DNA from: Clostridia bacterium
GTDB lineage: Bacteria; Bacillota; Clostridia; Christensenellales; Borkfalkiaceae
DNA: 64,000 bases
Assembly (NCBI GenBank): GCA_029066845.1
Contig: JAIEFR010000017.1
Span: forward strand, 120,805 to 184,804
Reading direction: 5' to 3'
Positions 41,074-49,986 of this stretch are shown piece after piece (within the stretch, counting starts at the first letter, position 1; each line of letters starts with the position of its first letter). Under the pieces are notes generated by a model. The model worked only from the letters and a program-made list of their open reading frames with translations, was not told the DNA's origin and did no database searches. A program made the position numbers and the translations under genes.

Positions 41074-42627
41074 ATGGCAAAAACACCTTATGCGATTATT
41101 ATTATGGACGGTTACGGACTTGCACAGGCGGGCGCGGGCAACGCGATTTCCTTAAACGGCAGCAAGAACGTTACCGCGCTTATGAACGAGTATCCCTCCG
41201 CCACCCTCGGCGCAAGCGGTATGAGCGTGGGTCTGCCCGACGGACAGATGGGCAACTCCGAAGTCGGTCACCTGAATATGGGTGCGGGGCGCATAGTTTA
41301 TCAGGATTTAACCAAAATAACCAAGGCGATTGCCGACGGCGATTTTTTTGAAAATCCCGCCCTTATCAAGGCGATGGACAACGCCGCGTTAAACGGCAAA
41401 AAGCTGCACCTTTACGGACTGTTATCGACGGGCGGCGTGCACAGCCACATCACCCACCTTTACGCGCTTTTGGAAATGGCGAAAAAGCGCGGCGTTAAGG
41501 AATGCTACGTGCACTGCTTTATGGACGGCAGGGACGTTTCCCCCACTTCGGGCGCGGGCTTTATCCGCGAGCTGCAGGAACATATAAATAAAATAGGTTG
41601 CGGAAAGATTGCCTCGGTTGCGGGCAGATATTACGCGATGGACAGGGACAACAACTGGGACAGAGTCGAGAAGGCTTACGATATGCTCACCCTCGGCGAG
41701 GGCGCGCCCTGCACGGACGCCGCAAAGGCGGTTGAAGAGAGCTATGCAAACGGTGTGACCGACGAGTTTATCAAGCCCATTAAGGTTTACGAAAACGGCA
41801 AGCCCGTCGGCATTATGGAAAAGGGCGACAGCGTTATCTGCTTCAACTTCCGCCCCGACCGCGCAAGGGAGATTACCCGCGCCGTTTCGCAGAAGGATTT
41901 CGTCGTTCCCAAGGGCGTTGCCTTCGAGAGAAAGACGGGATTCCTTGCTCCCGTATACGTTTGCTTTACCGTTTACGACGCGACGTTCGAAGGCGTGGAT
42001 ATTGCATTCCCCAAGACCTCTTTGGACAACACGCTGGGCGAATATCTTGCAAAGTGCGGCAGAAAGCAGCTGAGAATTGCCGAGACCGAGAAGTACGCGC
42101 ACGTTACTTTCTTTTTCAACGGCGGCGTGGAAGCGCCCAACGAAAACGAGGTGCGCGACCTCATCCCTTCGCCCAAGGTTGCAACCTACGACCTGCAGCC
42201 CGAAATGAGCGCGTACGACGTTACCGCCAAGGTTTTGGAAGAGCTGGACAGCGGCGAGTTCGACGTGATTATTTTAAACTTTGCAAACTGCGATATGGTT
42301 GGACACACGGGCGTGATTTCCGCCGCTATCAAGGCGGTGGGCACGGTTGACGAGTGCGTGAAAAAGGTTGTTGACAAAATTCTTGCAATGGGAGGCGCGG
42401 CGCTTTTAACCGCGGACCACGGCAACGCCGACAGGCTGTTATCCGACGACGGCTCGCCCTTCACCGCGCACACGACTAACCCCGTTCCCGTAGTGCTTAT
42501 TTCCGACAAGTACAAGGGCGCGACCCTGCGCAAGGACGGAATACTTGCGGACCTTGCCCCCACTTTGCTTACGGTTATGGGTCTGCCCGTTCCCGCGGAG
42601 ATGACGGGCAAAAGTCTTATTAAGTAA
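41074..42627 (+). CDS. gpmI: 2,3-bisphosphoglycerate-independent phosphoglycerate mutase
   Basis: Alkaline-phosphatase-fold, Mn-dependent mutase of glycolysis converting 3- to 2-phosphoglycerate. Motifs: IIMDGYG (metal), NSEVGHLNMGAGRIVYQ with the catalytic Ser near 62, NWDRVEKAY, RPDRAR, and the C-terminal TADHGNAD. 517 residues is the normal length. Own promoter at 41009-41037; the DMT exporter gene follows after 14 bases. Confidence 0.96.
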   Translation: MAKTPYAIIIMDGYGLAQAGAGNAISLNGSKNVTALMNEYPSATLGASGMSVGLPDGQMGNSEVGHLNMGAGRIVYQDLTKITKAIADGDFFENPALIKAMDNAALNGKKLHLYGLLSTGGVHSHITHLYALLEMAKKRGVKECYVHCFMDGRDVSPTSGAGFIRELQEHINKIGCGKIASVAGRYYAMDRDNNWDRVEKAYDMLTLGEGAPCTDAAKAVEESYANGVTDEFIKPIKVYENGKPVGIMEKGDSVICFNFRPDRAREITRAVSQKDFVVPKGVAFERKTGFLAPVYVCFTVYDATFEGVDIAFPKTSLDNTLGEYLAKCGRKQLRIAETEKYAHVTFFFNGGVEAPNENEVRDLIPSPKVATYDLQPEMSAYDVTAKVLEELDSGEFDVIILNFANCDMVGHTGVISAAIKAVGTVDECVKKVVDKILAMGGAALLTADHGNADRLLSDDGSPFTAHTTNPVPVVLISDKYKGATLRKDGILADLAPTLLTVMGLPVPAEMTGKSLIK

Positions 42628-42641
42628 ATATTATATATAAT

Positions 42642-43595
42642 ATGGATAAAAAATTTACGCCCGAGGAGTTTTTTACAAAGCCCTGGGTGGTTGCACTGTG
42701 CGCGATTTTCTGCTGCGTGCTGTGGGGAAGCGCTTTCCCGTGCGTTAAAATCGGATACGAGCTTTTTCATATCGACCGCCAAAGCGTGCCCTCCCTTATG
42801 CTGTTTGCAGGCGTGCGGTTTGCGCTTGCCGGGGTGCTGGTAATAATCTTCGGTTCGATACAAAAACGTGCCTTTTTAGTGCCTAAACCCCGTAATATAT
42901 GGCGGGTATTGCTTGTTGCGCTGTTCCAGACGGCTATGCAGTACACCTTTTTCTATATCGGGCTGTCGCGCGTTTCGGGCGTTAAATCTTCGGTATTGAA
43001 CGGGCTGGGCGTATTCTTTACCATACTTTGCGCGTGCTTTATTTTCCGCACGGAGAAGTTCAATCTTATCAAGCTTGCCGGCTGTATACTCGGCTTCGGC
43101 GGCGTTATTCTTATAAACTTAGGCGGCGACTTTTCCTTTACGTTTACGCTGACGGGCGAAGGCTTTCTGATTTTTTCTGGGCTGTCCTCCGCCGTTGCCG
43201 CGGGACTTGTCAAAATCTTTTCCAAGCACGAAAACACCACCGCGCTTTGCGGCTATCAGTTTTTAATCGGCGGCGTAGTCCTGGTTATAATCGGCGCAAG
43301 CTTCGGCGGCACGATTCCGCACATCAGCGTGGGCGCGGCGTTTATGCTTTTGTACCTCGGTTTTCTATCCGCCTGCGCGTTTACATTGCAGGGCTTTTTG
43401 CTGAGGTACAACCCCGTTTCCAAGGTCGCCGTTTACAAGAGCACCAACCCCCTTTTCGGCGCGGTGTTTTCCGCAATTATCTTACAGGAGAGCGAACAGC
43501 TTTTGAGTTTTTACACCCTGATTGCAATAGTTTTGGTGTGCCTGGGAATATTTATCATAAACAAATTCGGCGAGCGGCGTAAAAAACTTGAATAA
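42642..43595 (+). CDS. DMT superfamily (EamA) transporter
   Basis: 317 residues with ten predicted helices in two EamA repeats; NGLGVFFTILCACFIF in the first and STNPLFGAVFSAIILQE in the second are typical. Such proteins export amino acids or metabolites; the substrate is unknown. It follows gpmI closely and has no clear terminator after it; the secG promoter begins 27 bases downstream. Confidence 0.85.
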   Translation: MDKKFTPEEFFTKPWVVALCAIFCCVLWGSAFPCVKIGYELFHIDRQSVPSLMLFAGVRFALAGVLVIIFGSIQKRAFLVPKPRNIWRVLLVALFQTAMQYTFFYIGLSRVSGVKSSVLNGLGVFFTILCACFIFRTEKFNLIKLAGCILGFGGVILINLGGDFSFTFTLTGEGFLIFSGLSSAVAAGLVKIFSKHENTTALCGYQFLIGGVVLVIIGASFGGTIPHISVGAAFMLLYLGFLSACAFTLQGFLLRYNPVSKVAVYKSTNPLFGAVFSAIILQESEQLLSFYTLIAIVLVCLGIFIINKFGERRKKLE

Positions 43596-43621
43596 ATTTT
43601 TTAAAAAACGCGTGTTTTTCA

Positions 43622-43650
43622 TTGTCAAATAATTTGGGCTGTGTTATAAT
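43622..43650 (+). promoter_or_regulatory. secG promoter
   Basis: TTGTCA, 17-nt spacer, TATAAT, 36 bases before the secG ATG. Confidence 0.75.
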
Positions 43651-43686
43651 TTCTCGGTAAATAACGATTGAACGAGGTTGATTTTA

Positions 43687-43980
43687 ATGTATAATCTTCT
43701 TGTCGCTATGGGCGATCCGCAGTACATTACCTACGTCGTACTGACTACCATTGCTATCGTAGCAATGTTTCTGGCGTCGCTGGTTGCCATAATTTTAGTT
43801 CTTTTGCAACAGAGTAATTCGGAAGGTATTCAGGGTATTACGGGTTCGAGTGAAACGTTCTTCGGCAAAAACAAAGGACAGTCCATAGAGAGCAAGCTGA
43901 AGAAATGGACGTGGATTTGCCTGGGCGTGCTTTCGGTCATTGCCATTGCATTCTACGTAGTGACCCTTATCCTCAACTGA
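43687..43980 (+). CDS. secG: Protein translocase subunit SecG
   Basis: Small accessory subunit of the SecYEG channel. 97 residues: helix one near 15-37, a loop holding LLQQSNSEGIQGITGSSETFFGKN (Gly/Ser-rich, as in SecG), and helix two near 72-92. The ATG at 43687 has CGAGG 9 nt upstream; the TTG three codons earlier overlaps it. The secG-rnr-smpB order that follows is conserved in Firmicutes. Confidence 0.92.
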   Translation: MYNLLVAMGDPQYITYVVLTTIAIVAMFLASLVAIILVLLQQSNSEGIQGITGSSETFFGKNKGQSIESKLKKWTWICLGVLSVIAIAFYVVTLILN

Positions 43981-44000
43981 TATAAAAAAGAATTTCTACT

Positions 44001-44031
44001 GCGGCGGAACGGAAAGTTACCGCCGCTTTTA
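44001..44031 (+). terminator. Terminator after secG
   Basis: GCGGCGG, 12-nt loop, CCGCCGC, then TTTTAATTTTT. It ends only 10 bases before the rnr start codon. Confidence 0.75.
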
Positions 44032-44041
44032 ATTTTTACAT

Positions 44042-45988
44042 ATGCATAAAAGAAAATTTTCAAAACACAATCACGGCGGATATTCGGCGCGCGAACGGGC
44101 GGAAGCTTTTCAGGCGCGCGTTAAAGCAAATCCGCAGGGTTACGCCTTTTTGATTCCCGACGGCAAGGCGGAGCGTGAAAACGACTTCTTCGTGCCCAAA
44201 AAACGGCTTGGCGGCGCACTTGACGGCGACCGCGTTATTGCCGTACCCTTGAAGGGCACAAAGGACGAGGCAACGGTTATAAAGATAATCGAACGCGGAA
44301 GGAAGCTTATTGTCGGCAGACTGGTAATGAACAGGCGCGCCGGCTACGTCATTCCCGACGACCGCGCGTTTGACGCAGACGTATTTATCCCCCTCGACCT
44401 TTTAAACGGAGCGCGCGACGGCGACAAGGTGGTTGCCGAAATTCTGAGCTATCCCAAGGACAGAGCGCCGGGCGGAAAAATAGTTGAAGTGCTGGGCGAG
44501 GACGGCGATTTTTATACCGAGGAAGAAGCCATTATACGCAGCTACAATCTGCGCACGGACTTCCCCGTGTACGTTGAAGACACGTCGCAAAAGGTTGCCG
44601 AGGAAACCGTGGTTTTAAAGGGCAGGCGCGACCTGCGCGAGCTGTTGACCGTGACAATCGACGGCGTAGATACGCGCGATATAGACGACGCTGTTTCGCT
44701 TGAAATAACCGAGAGCGGCTACCGTCTGGGCGTGCATATCGCCGACGTAAGCCACTACGTTAAACCCAACGGTTGCATTGATAAAGAAGCCTATGCGCGC
44801 GGCACAAGCGTATACTTCCCCGACCGCGTTCTGCCTATGTTGCCCAAGGCTCTTTCCAACGGCGCGTGCAGTCTGAACGAGGGCGAAAACAGATATGCGC
44901 TGACCTGCTTTATGACCTTTGACCAAAGCGGAAAAAAGACGGGCGTAGAGCTGTGCGAAAGCGTTATCAGAAGCGATAAAAGAATGACCTACGACGAGGT
45001 CACTTCCATTCTCGAAAAGGGCGAAGCCGTCGACGGCGAGTACCCCGCTATCGCCCCTATGCTGAGGGATATGCAAAAGCTTTGCCTGCTGCTCGAAGAA
45101 AAGAGAACGGGCGCAGGCGAAGTGGCTCTGGACGTAAAAGAGGCGCATATATACCTTGACGAAGAGGGCGAAATAGTCATTCCCGAGTATAAAAGAGAGA
45201 TTTCCCACCGCATTATAGAGCAGTTTATGGTGTCCGCAAACGAGAGCGTTGCCGAGCTTGCGGAAAGCAAAAAGGCGCCCTTTTTGTACCGCATACACGA
45301 AAAGCCCGCCCCCGAAAAGGCAAGCATATTATACGGCTTTCTGCGCGATTTGGGCGTGAACGCCAAGGGCGATATAAACGACGCGCGCCCCGCCGATTAC
45401 CAGAAAATTTTGCAGGCGGTTGCGGACAAGCCCTACTCCTCCGTCGTCAACAAGGTTATGCTGCGCTCTATGCAGAAGGCGAGATATTCGGAGGATAACA
45501 AGGGGCACTTCGGTCTGGCAAGCGCGTGCTACTGTCACTTTACCTCACCCATAAGGCGGTATCCCGACCTGTTTATTCACCGCGTTTTAAAGGACATACT
45601 GCACGGCGAACTGGACAAGACGCGCGCAAAATATTCGGCGAGCGCAAAGGTTGCGGCAACAGACACGAGCGAGCGCGAAAGACAGGCGGACGCAGTCGAG
45701 CGCGACGTGGACGACCTCTATAAGCTGGCGTATATGTCCGAACGGTTGGGCGAGGAATTCGACGCCGTCATTTCGGGCGTTATCGAAAGCGGAATATTTG
45801 CCGAGCTTGCTAACACCGTAGAGGGTATGATTCGCTTTGAAAATCTGCCCGCAGACCGCTACGAATATATTCCCGAAAAGTTTGCGCTTAAGGGCACGCG
45901 CCACTCCTTCCGCATAGGCGACAAGATTAAAATAAAAGTTGCGGGTTGCGATTTGGGCACGCGCCGCGTGCAATTCACCCTCGTTTGA
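44042..45988 (+). CDS. rnr: Ribonuclease R
   Basis: 3'-5' exoribonuclease that degrades structured RNA and works with tmRNA/SmpB. Cold-shock domains occupy about residues 25-165 (NPQGYAFLIPD; GYVIPDD), the RNB catalytic domain about 200-530 with DTRDIDDAVSLE, and an S1 domain the last 80 residues (GVIESGIFAELANTVEGMI). 648 residues; the N-terminal helix-turn-helix of longer RNase R is absent. No Shine-Dalgarno is visible before the ATG, which follows the secG terminator by 10 bases. Confidence 0.93.
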   Translation: MHKRKFSKHNHGGYSARERAEAFQARVKANPQGYAFLIPDGKAERENDFFVPKKRLGGALDGDRVIAVPLKGTKDEATVIKIIERGRKLIVGRLVMNRRAGYVIPDDRAFDADVFIPLDLLNGARDGDKVVAEILSYPKDRAPGGKIVEVLGEDGDFYTEEEAIIRSYNLRTDFPVYVEDTSQKVAEETVVLKGRRDLRELLTVTIDGVDTRDIDDAVSLEITESGYRLGVHIADVSHYVKPNGCIDKEAYARGTSVYFPDRVLPMLPKALSNGACSLNEGENRYALTCFMTFDQSGKKTGVELCESVIRSDKRMTYDEVTSILEKGEAVDGEYPAIAPMLRDMQKLCLLLEEKRTGAGEVALDVKEAHIYLDEEGEIVIPEYKREISHRIIEQFMVSANESVAELAESKKAPFLYRIHEKPAPEKASILYGFLRDLGVNAKGDINDARPADYQKILQAVADKPYSSVVNKVMLRSMQKARYSEDNKGHFGLASACYCHFTSPIRRYPDLFIHRVLKDILHGELDKTRAKYSASAKVAATDTSERERQADAVERDVDDLYKLAYMSERLGEEFDAVISGVIESGIFAELANTVEGMIRFENLPADRYEYIPEKFALKGTRHSFRIGDKIKIKVAGCDLGTRRVQFTLV

Positions 45989-45989
45989 C

Positions 45990-46018
45990 TTTACAATATC
46001 ATCAAAGAGGTTTATAAT
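45990..46018 (+). promoter_or_regulatory. smpB promoter, leaderless type
   Basis: TTTACA, 17-nt spacer, TATAAT, then 6 nt to the smpB ATG. An AGAGG inside the spacer is 14 nt from the ATG and upstream of the predicted start point. Confidence 0.65.
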
Positions 46019-46024
46019 ATTTTT

Positions 46025-46471
46025 ATGAAACAGATTGCTTACAACAAGTCCGCTTCGTTCGAATATTTCATCGAACAGAAATACGAGGCGGGTATAGTTC
46101 TGGAGGGCGCGGAGGTCAAGTCGCTGAGAGCGGGCAACTGCAACCTTAAAGACAGCTTCTGTTTTATAAGGGACGGCGAAGTCACTCTTAAAAATATGCA
46201 CATACCCGTGTACGACAAGAGCGGCGCGTTCAACTCCAGGGACAGCAAACGCGACAGAAAGCTTTTGCTGCACAAGTACGAAATAGACAAAATCGTCGGT
46301 AAGATAAACGCCAAGGGAATGACCCTCGTGCCCATTGCGCTCTACTTTAAGGACAACCTTATTAAAGTTGAGGTTGCGCTGTGCCGCGGCAAACAGAACT
46401 ACGACAAGAAGCAGAGCATTAAAAAGCGCGATATAGAGCGCGATACCAAACGACAACTGAAAGATTATTAA
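46025..46471 (+). CDS. smpB: SsrA-binding protein SmpB
   Basis: Partner of tmRNA in rescue of stalled ribosomes. 148 residues with NKSASFEYFIEQKYEAGIVL, GAEVKSLRAGNCNLKDSF and LLHKYEIDKI, all SmpB hallmarks, and the basic C-terminal tail (KKRDIERDTKRQLKDY). The promoter geometry suggests a leaderless transcript. metY follows after 26 bases and may be co-transcribed. No ssrA gene is found nearby. Confidence 0.95.
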   Translation: MKQIAYNKSASFEYFIEQKYEAGIVLEGAEVKSLRAGNCNLKDSFCFIRDGEVTLKNMHIPVYDKSGAFNSRDSKRDRKLLLHKYEIDKIVGKINAKGMTLVPIALYFKDNLIKVEVALCRGKQNYDKKQSIKKRDIERDTKRQLKDY

Positions 46472-46497
46472 ACCCGATTTTAAGGAGCTTTACGATT

Positions 46498-47772
46498 ATG
46501 AAAAACTACAAACTGGATACGCTGTGCGTACAGGCGGGATACACACCCAAGACGGGCGAAAGCAGAATACCTTCCATTGCCCAGTCCACCACCTTTTTCT
46601 ACGGCGACACGCAGGCTATGGCTGACTGCTTCGATCTGAAGAGCGCGGATTATTTCTACTCGCGCCTTGCCAACCCCACGGTTGCGGCGTTCGAGGGAAA
46701 GGTTGCCGCACTCGAAGGCGGCGTTGCGGCGATAGGCTGTTCCTCGGGAATGTCCGCCACCACCCTTGCGGTTCTGACCGTTGCGGGCGCGGGCGACAAC
46801 GTAGTTTGCTCCCAGGCGGTATACGGCGGAACGTATAACCTGTTCACGGTGACTCTGCCCAAGCTCGGCATTGCGTGCAAGCTGTTCGACCCCGACGCGT
46901 CCGCCGAAGAAATCGAAAAGCTTATCGACGACAAGACCAAGATGGTATTCGTGGAAACGGTTGCAAACCCCGCAATATGCGTTATCGACTTTGACAAGGT
47001 TGCAACCATATGCAAAAAGCACGGCGTTATTCTTGCCGTTGACAACACGCTTGCAACCCCTGCGCTGTGCCGTCCCAAGGAGTTCGGCGCAAACGTAATT
47101 TTACACTCCTCCTCCAAATATCTGGACGGTCACGCTGCTGCGCTGGGCGGAGTTATAGTAGACCTGGGCAACTTCAATTTCAAGAACAACCCCAGATATG
47201 CGGCGTTCAACGAGCCCGACGAAAGCTATCACGGACTTGTGTATGCCGACCTTCCCGCGGCGGTATTCGCCACCAAATGCCGCGCGCAGATGATTAGGGA
47301 CATAGGCGCGATTATGTCGCCGCAGAACGCATTCTTATCCTACATAGGCAGCGACACGCTTGCGCTGAGAATGGAGAAGCATTCCTCCAATGCGGCTAAG
47401 GTTGCGCAGTACCTTAAAAAGCACCCCAAAATCGAGTGGGTAAGACACCCCTCCCTCGCCGACAACAAGTACCACGCACTTGCAATGAAGTATATGCCCA
47501 ACGGTCAGGGCGGAATGATGAGCTTCGGCATAAAGGGCGACGTCAAGACGTGCGCAAAATTTATGGAGAGCCTTAAGCTGATTACGCAGGAAACGCACGT
47601 TGCCGACGTGAGAAGCTGCGTTTTGCACCCCGCTTCCACCACCCACAGGCAGCTTGGAAAAGCCGACCTTGAAAAAGCGGGCGTACCCGAAAATCTTATA
47701 AGGCTTTCGGTGGGAATAGAAAACCCCGATGACATTATCGCCGATATAGAGCAGGCGCTTGAAAACATTTAA
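46498..47772 (+). CDS. metY: O-acetylhomoserine sulfhydrylase (MetY type)
   Basis: PLP enzyme of the Cys/Met-metabolism family that makes homocysteine from O-acetylhomoserine and sulfide. 424 residues matches MetY (longer than MetB/MetC). The PLP Lys lies in HSSSKYLDGHAAALGG, with YSRLANPT, SSGMSATTLAVL and YHGLVYADL as further family marks. AAGGAG ribosome site. The adjacent metA supplies the substrate. A methionine gamma-lyase role is less likely given length and neighbour. Confidence 0.9.
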   Translation: MKNYKLDTLCVQAGYTPKTGESRIPSIAQSTTFFYGDTQAMADCFDLKSADYFYSRLANPTVAAFEGKVAALEGGVAAIGCSSGMSATTLAVLTVAGAGDNVVCSQAVYGGTYNLFTVTLPKLGIACKLFDPDASAEEIEKLIDDKTKMVFVETVANPAICVIDFDKVATICKKHGVILAVDNTLATPALCRPKEFGANVILHSSSKYLDGHAAALGGVIVDLGNFNFKNNPRYAAFNEPDESYHGLVYADLPAAVFATKCRAQMIRDIGAIMSPQNAFLSYIGSDTLALRMEKHSSNAAKVAQYLKKHPKIEWVRHPSLADNKYHALAMKYMPNGQGGMMSFGIKGDVKTCAKFMESLKLITQETHVADVRSCVLHPASTTHRQLGKADLEKAGVPENLIRLSVGIENPDDIIADIEQALENI

Positions 47773-47814
47773 ATCAGCCATATTAGCTAACAAAATCACG
47801 CTAAGGAAAATCTT

Positions 47815-48723
47815 ATGCCGATAGTAATTGACAAGGACATACCCGCATACAAAATTCTGACGGGCGAAAAGATATTCGTTATGGACAGGGGGCGCGCGGA
47901 CGTTCAGGACATACGCCCTATTGAAATTGCCATACTCAACCTGATGCCCACCAAGGAAACGACGGAAACGCAGTTTATGCGCCTTTTATCCAATTCGCCG
48001 TTGCAGGTAAACGTGACGCTGGTGCGCACGCAGACCTACAATCCCACGCACGTGGAGGCGAAGTATCTTTCAAGATTTTATAAAAATTTCGAGGACGTGA
48101 AGGACAAGCGTTTTGACGGAATGATTATAACGGGCGCGCCCGTGGAAAATCTGGAATTTGAAGACGTTGCGTATTGGAAGGAGCTTGAAGAAATTCTAGA
48201 CTGGACGAAGACGAACGTCACCTCCACCCTGTTCATCTGCTGGGGAGCGCAGGCGGCGTTGCACTACTTTTACGGAATCAAAAAACATCCGCTTAAAGAA
48301 AAATGCTTCGGCATATTCGCCCACCAACGCATAAACGACGGCGAAGTGGAACCGCTTATGCGCGGCATTTCGGACGAATTCCATATGCCACACTCCCGCC
48401 ACACCATTATCTATGCCGACGACATAAAGAACGAGAAAAAGCTGAAAATTTTAGCGTATTCCAAGAAGGCGGGCGCGAGCATAATAAAGAGCCTGGACAA
48501 CCGCCAGGTCTTTGTGACGGGGCATATGGAGTATGACCGCGAAACGTTGAAGCGCGAATATGAGCGCGACAAAGCCAAGGGACTGCCCATTAAGCCGCCC
48601 GAAAATTATTTTGCGGACAAGGAGATGACCAAGGTAAAAATGAACTGGTCGTCCACCTCCAACCTGTTCTATATAAACTGGCTGAACTACTACGTATATC
48701 AGGTTACGCCGTATAAACTGTAA
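47815..48723 (+). CDS. metA: Homoserine O-acetyltransferase (MetA family)
   Basis: 302-residue HTS-type acyltransferase for the first step of methionine synthesis. The nucleophile is Cys142 in FICWGAQAALH, with the His/Glu pair in GHMEYD. Residue 111 is Glu (GAPVE); in this family Glu111 is known to favour acetyl-CoA and Gly111 succinyl-CoA, so an acetyltransferase is predicted, matching the MetY next door. AAGGAAAA ribosome site; a terminator follows. Confidence 0.93.
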   Translation: MPIVIDKDIPAYKILTGEKIFVMDRGRADVQDIRPIEIAILNLMPTKETTETQFMRLLSNSPLQVNVTLVRTQTYNPTHVEAKYLSRFYKNFEDVKDKRFDGMIITGAPVENLEFEDVAYWKELEEILDWTKTNVTSTLFICWGAQAALHYFYGIKKHPLKEKCFGIFAHQRINDGEVEPLMRGISDEFHMPHSRHTIIYADDIKNEKKLKILAYSKKAGASIIKSLDNRQVFVTGHMEYDRETLKREYERDKAKGLPIKPPENYFADKEMTKVKMNWSSTSNLFYINWLNYYVYQVTPYKL

Positions 48724-48728
48724 AATCA

Positions 48729-48757
48729 AAAGCCCTTGCGCGATGCGCAAGGGCTTT
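48729..48757. terminator. Terminator between metA and sdaA
   Basis: AAAGCCCTTGCGC/GCGCAAGGGCTTT hairpin with a 3-nt loop and a T-rich tail, between convergent genes. Confidence 0.85.
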
Positions 48758-48766
48758 ATTTATTTT

Positions 48767-49963
48767 TTATTTTTCTTCCTTATACAGCTTTGCAAGACCG
48801 CCTTCGCTAGTTTCGCGGTAGCGCCCCGACAAATCCCTGCCCGTTTCGTACATCGTGGTGATAATGGTATCCAGCGATACCTTGCGCGTGTACGTTAAAA
48901 AGTTTGCAATGTTGACGGCGTTGATTGCGCGCATTGCCGCAACGGCGTTGCGCTCTATACAGGGTATCTGCACCAGCCCGTTTACGGGGTCGCAGGTAAG
49001 ACCGAGGTGGTGCTCCATTGCAACCTCCGCGGCGTATTCAACCTGCTCTATATCCATATCGTAAAGCTCTGCAAGTCCCGCCGCAGCCATCGAACAGGCC
49101 GAACCTATTTCCGCCTGACAGCCGCACTCCGCACCGCTTATTGAGGCGTTGGTCTTGATAAGATTTCCCACAATGCCCGCCGCCGCAAGAGCGCGTACTA
49201 TCTGTTCGTCGGTGAACTTGCGCTGCTTTTTCATATAGTACATTACCGCGGGAAGAACTCCGCACGAACCGCAGGTGGGCGCGGTTACCACCGTACCGCC
49301 CGCCGCGTTCTGTTCGGCAACGGCAAACGCAAACGCGCATATCATACGGTTTTCCGCAATCTCCTCGGTTTCGCCGATGTGCTTGCTCTGCCACAGGTAT
49401 TTCGCCTTGCGCATAACGTGCAGTCCGCCGGGCAGCTCGCCGTCGGCGTTAAGCCCCTCTTTGAGCGTCGCCTTCATCTGCTCCCACACGGTCGTAAGGT
49501 ATTGCTCCATCTGGGGCTCCACCGAAAACACGTAGTCCGAAAGGCGCATATCCTCCTCTTTAAGGTAGCGCTTAATCTCCGTGAAGCTGTTGAGGGGATA
49601 GACCTCGGGCACCTCGGCAATGCTTTCGCCCTGAAAGACTATTCTGCCGCCGCCCACCGAAAGTATCGCGTGGGAAGCAATCTCCTTGCCGCCTTGCAAA
49701 ACAGTGACGAACATCGTGTTGGGATGGGGAAGATTTTCACGCGCGCAGTCGAAAGTGATTTCCGCACTTTCGCCCAGCACCTTTTTAAGTACGGCGTCCG
49801 TGCCGTGTCCCTTGCCCGTGAGAGCAAGCGAACCGCACAGCGTAATTTTAAACTGCGCGTCGGGATACAGATTTTTAAGCTTGACTGCCGCCGCTTCCGG
49901 CCCCATACTGTGCGAAGACGAAGGACCCGCACCTATGCGGTACAACTCTTTTAACGATTGCAT
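48767..49963 (-). CDS. sdaA: L-serine ammonia-lyase, iron-sulfur type, single chain
   Basis: Converts serine to pyruvate and ammonia with an oxygen-sensitive 4Fe-4S cluster. The beta-domain mark IGAGPSSSHSMGP is at the N-terminus; the alpha-domain cluster Cys lie in CGSCGVLP, SGAECGCQAEIGSACSMA and LTCDPVNGLVQIPCIERN. The 398 residues hold both domains in one chain, whereas many clostridia split them. AGAGAG site before the ATG, 23 bases after the protease gene in the UDPGP-protease-sdaA operon. Confidence 0.92.
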   Translation of the reverse strand: MQSLKELYRIGAGPSSSHSMGPEAAAVKLKNLYPDAQFKITLCGSLALTGKGHGTDAVLKKVLGESAEITFDCARENLPHPNTMFVTVLQGGKEIASHAILSVGGGRIVFQGESIAEVPEVYPLNSFTEIKRYLKEEDMRLSDYVFSVEPQMEQYLTTVWEQMKATLKEGLNADGELPGGLHVMRKAKYLWQSKHIGETEEIAENRMICAFAFAVAEQNAAGGTVVTAPTCGSCGVLPAVMYYMKKQRKFTDEQIVRALAAAGIVGNLIKTNASISGAECGCQAEIGSACSMAAAGLAELYDMDIEQVEYAAEVAMEHHLGLTCDPVNGLVQIPCIERNAVAAMRAINAVNIANFLTYTRKVSLDTIITTMYETGRDLSGRYRETSEGGLAKLYKEEK

Positions 49964-49986
49964 ATATCTCTCTTTTAAGTATAAAT

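Noticed and set aside
46472-46497. tmRNA gene (ssrA) next to smpB
   Set aside because: Only 26 bases separate smpB and metY; no ssrA-like sequence found nearby.
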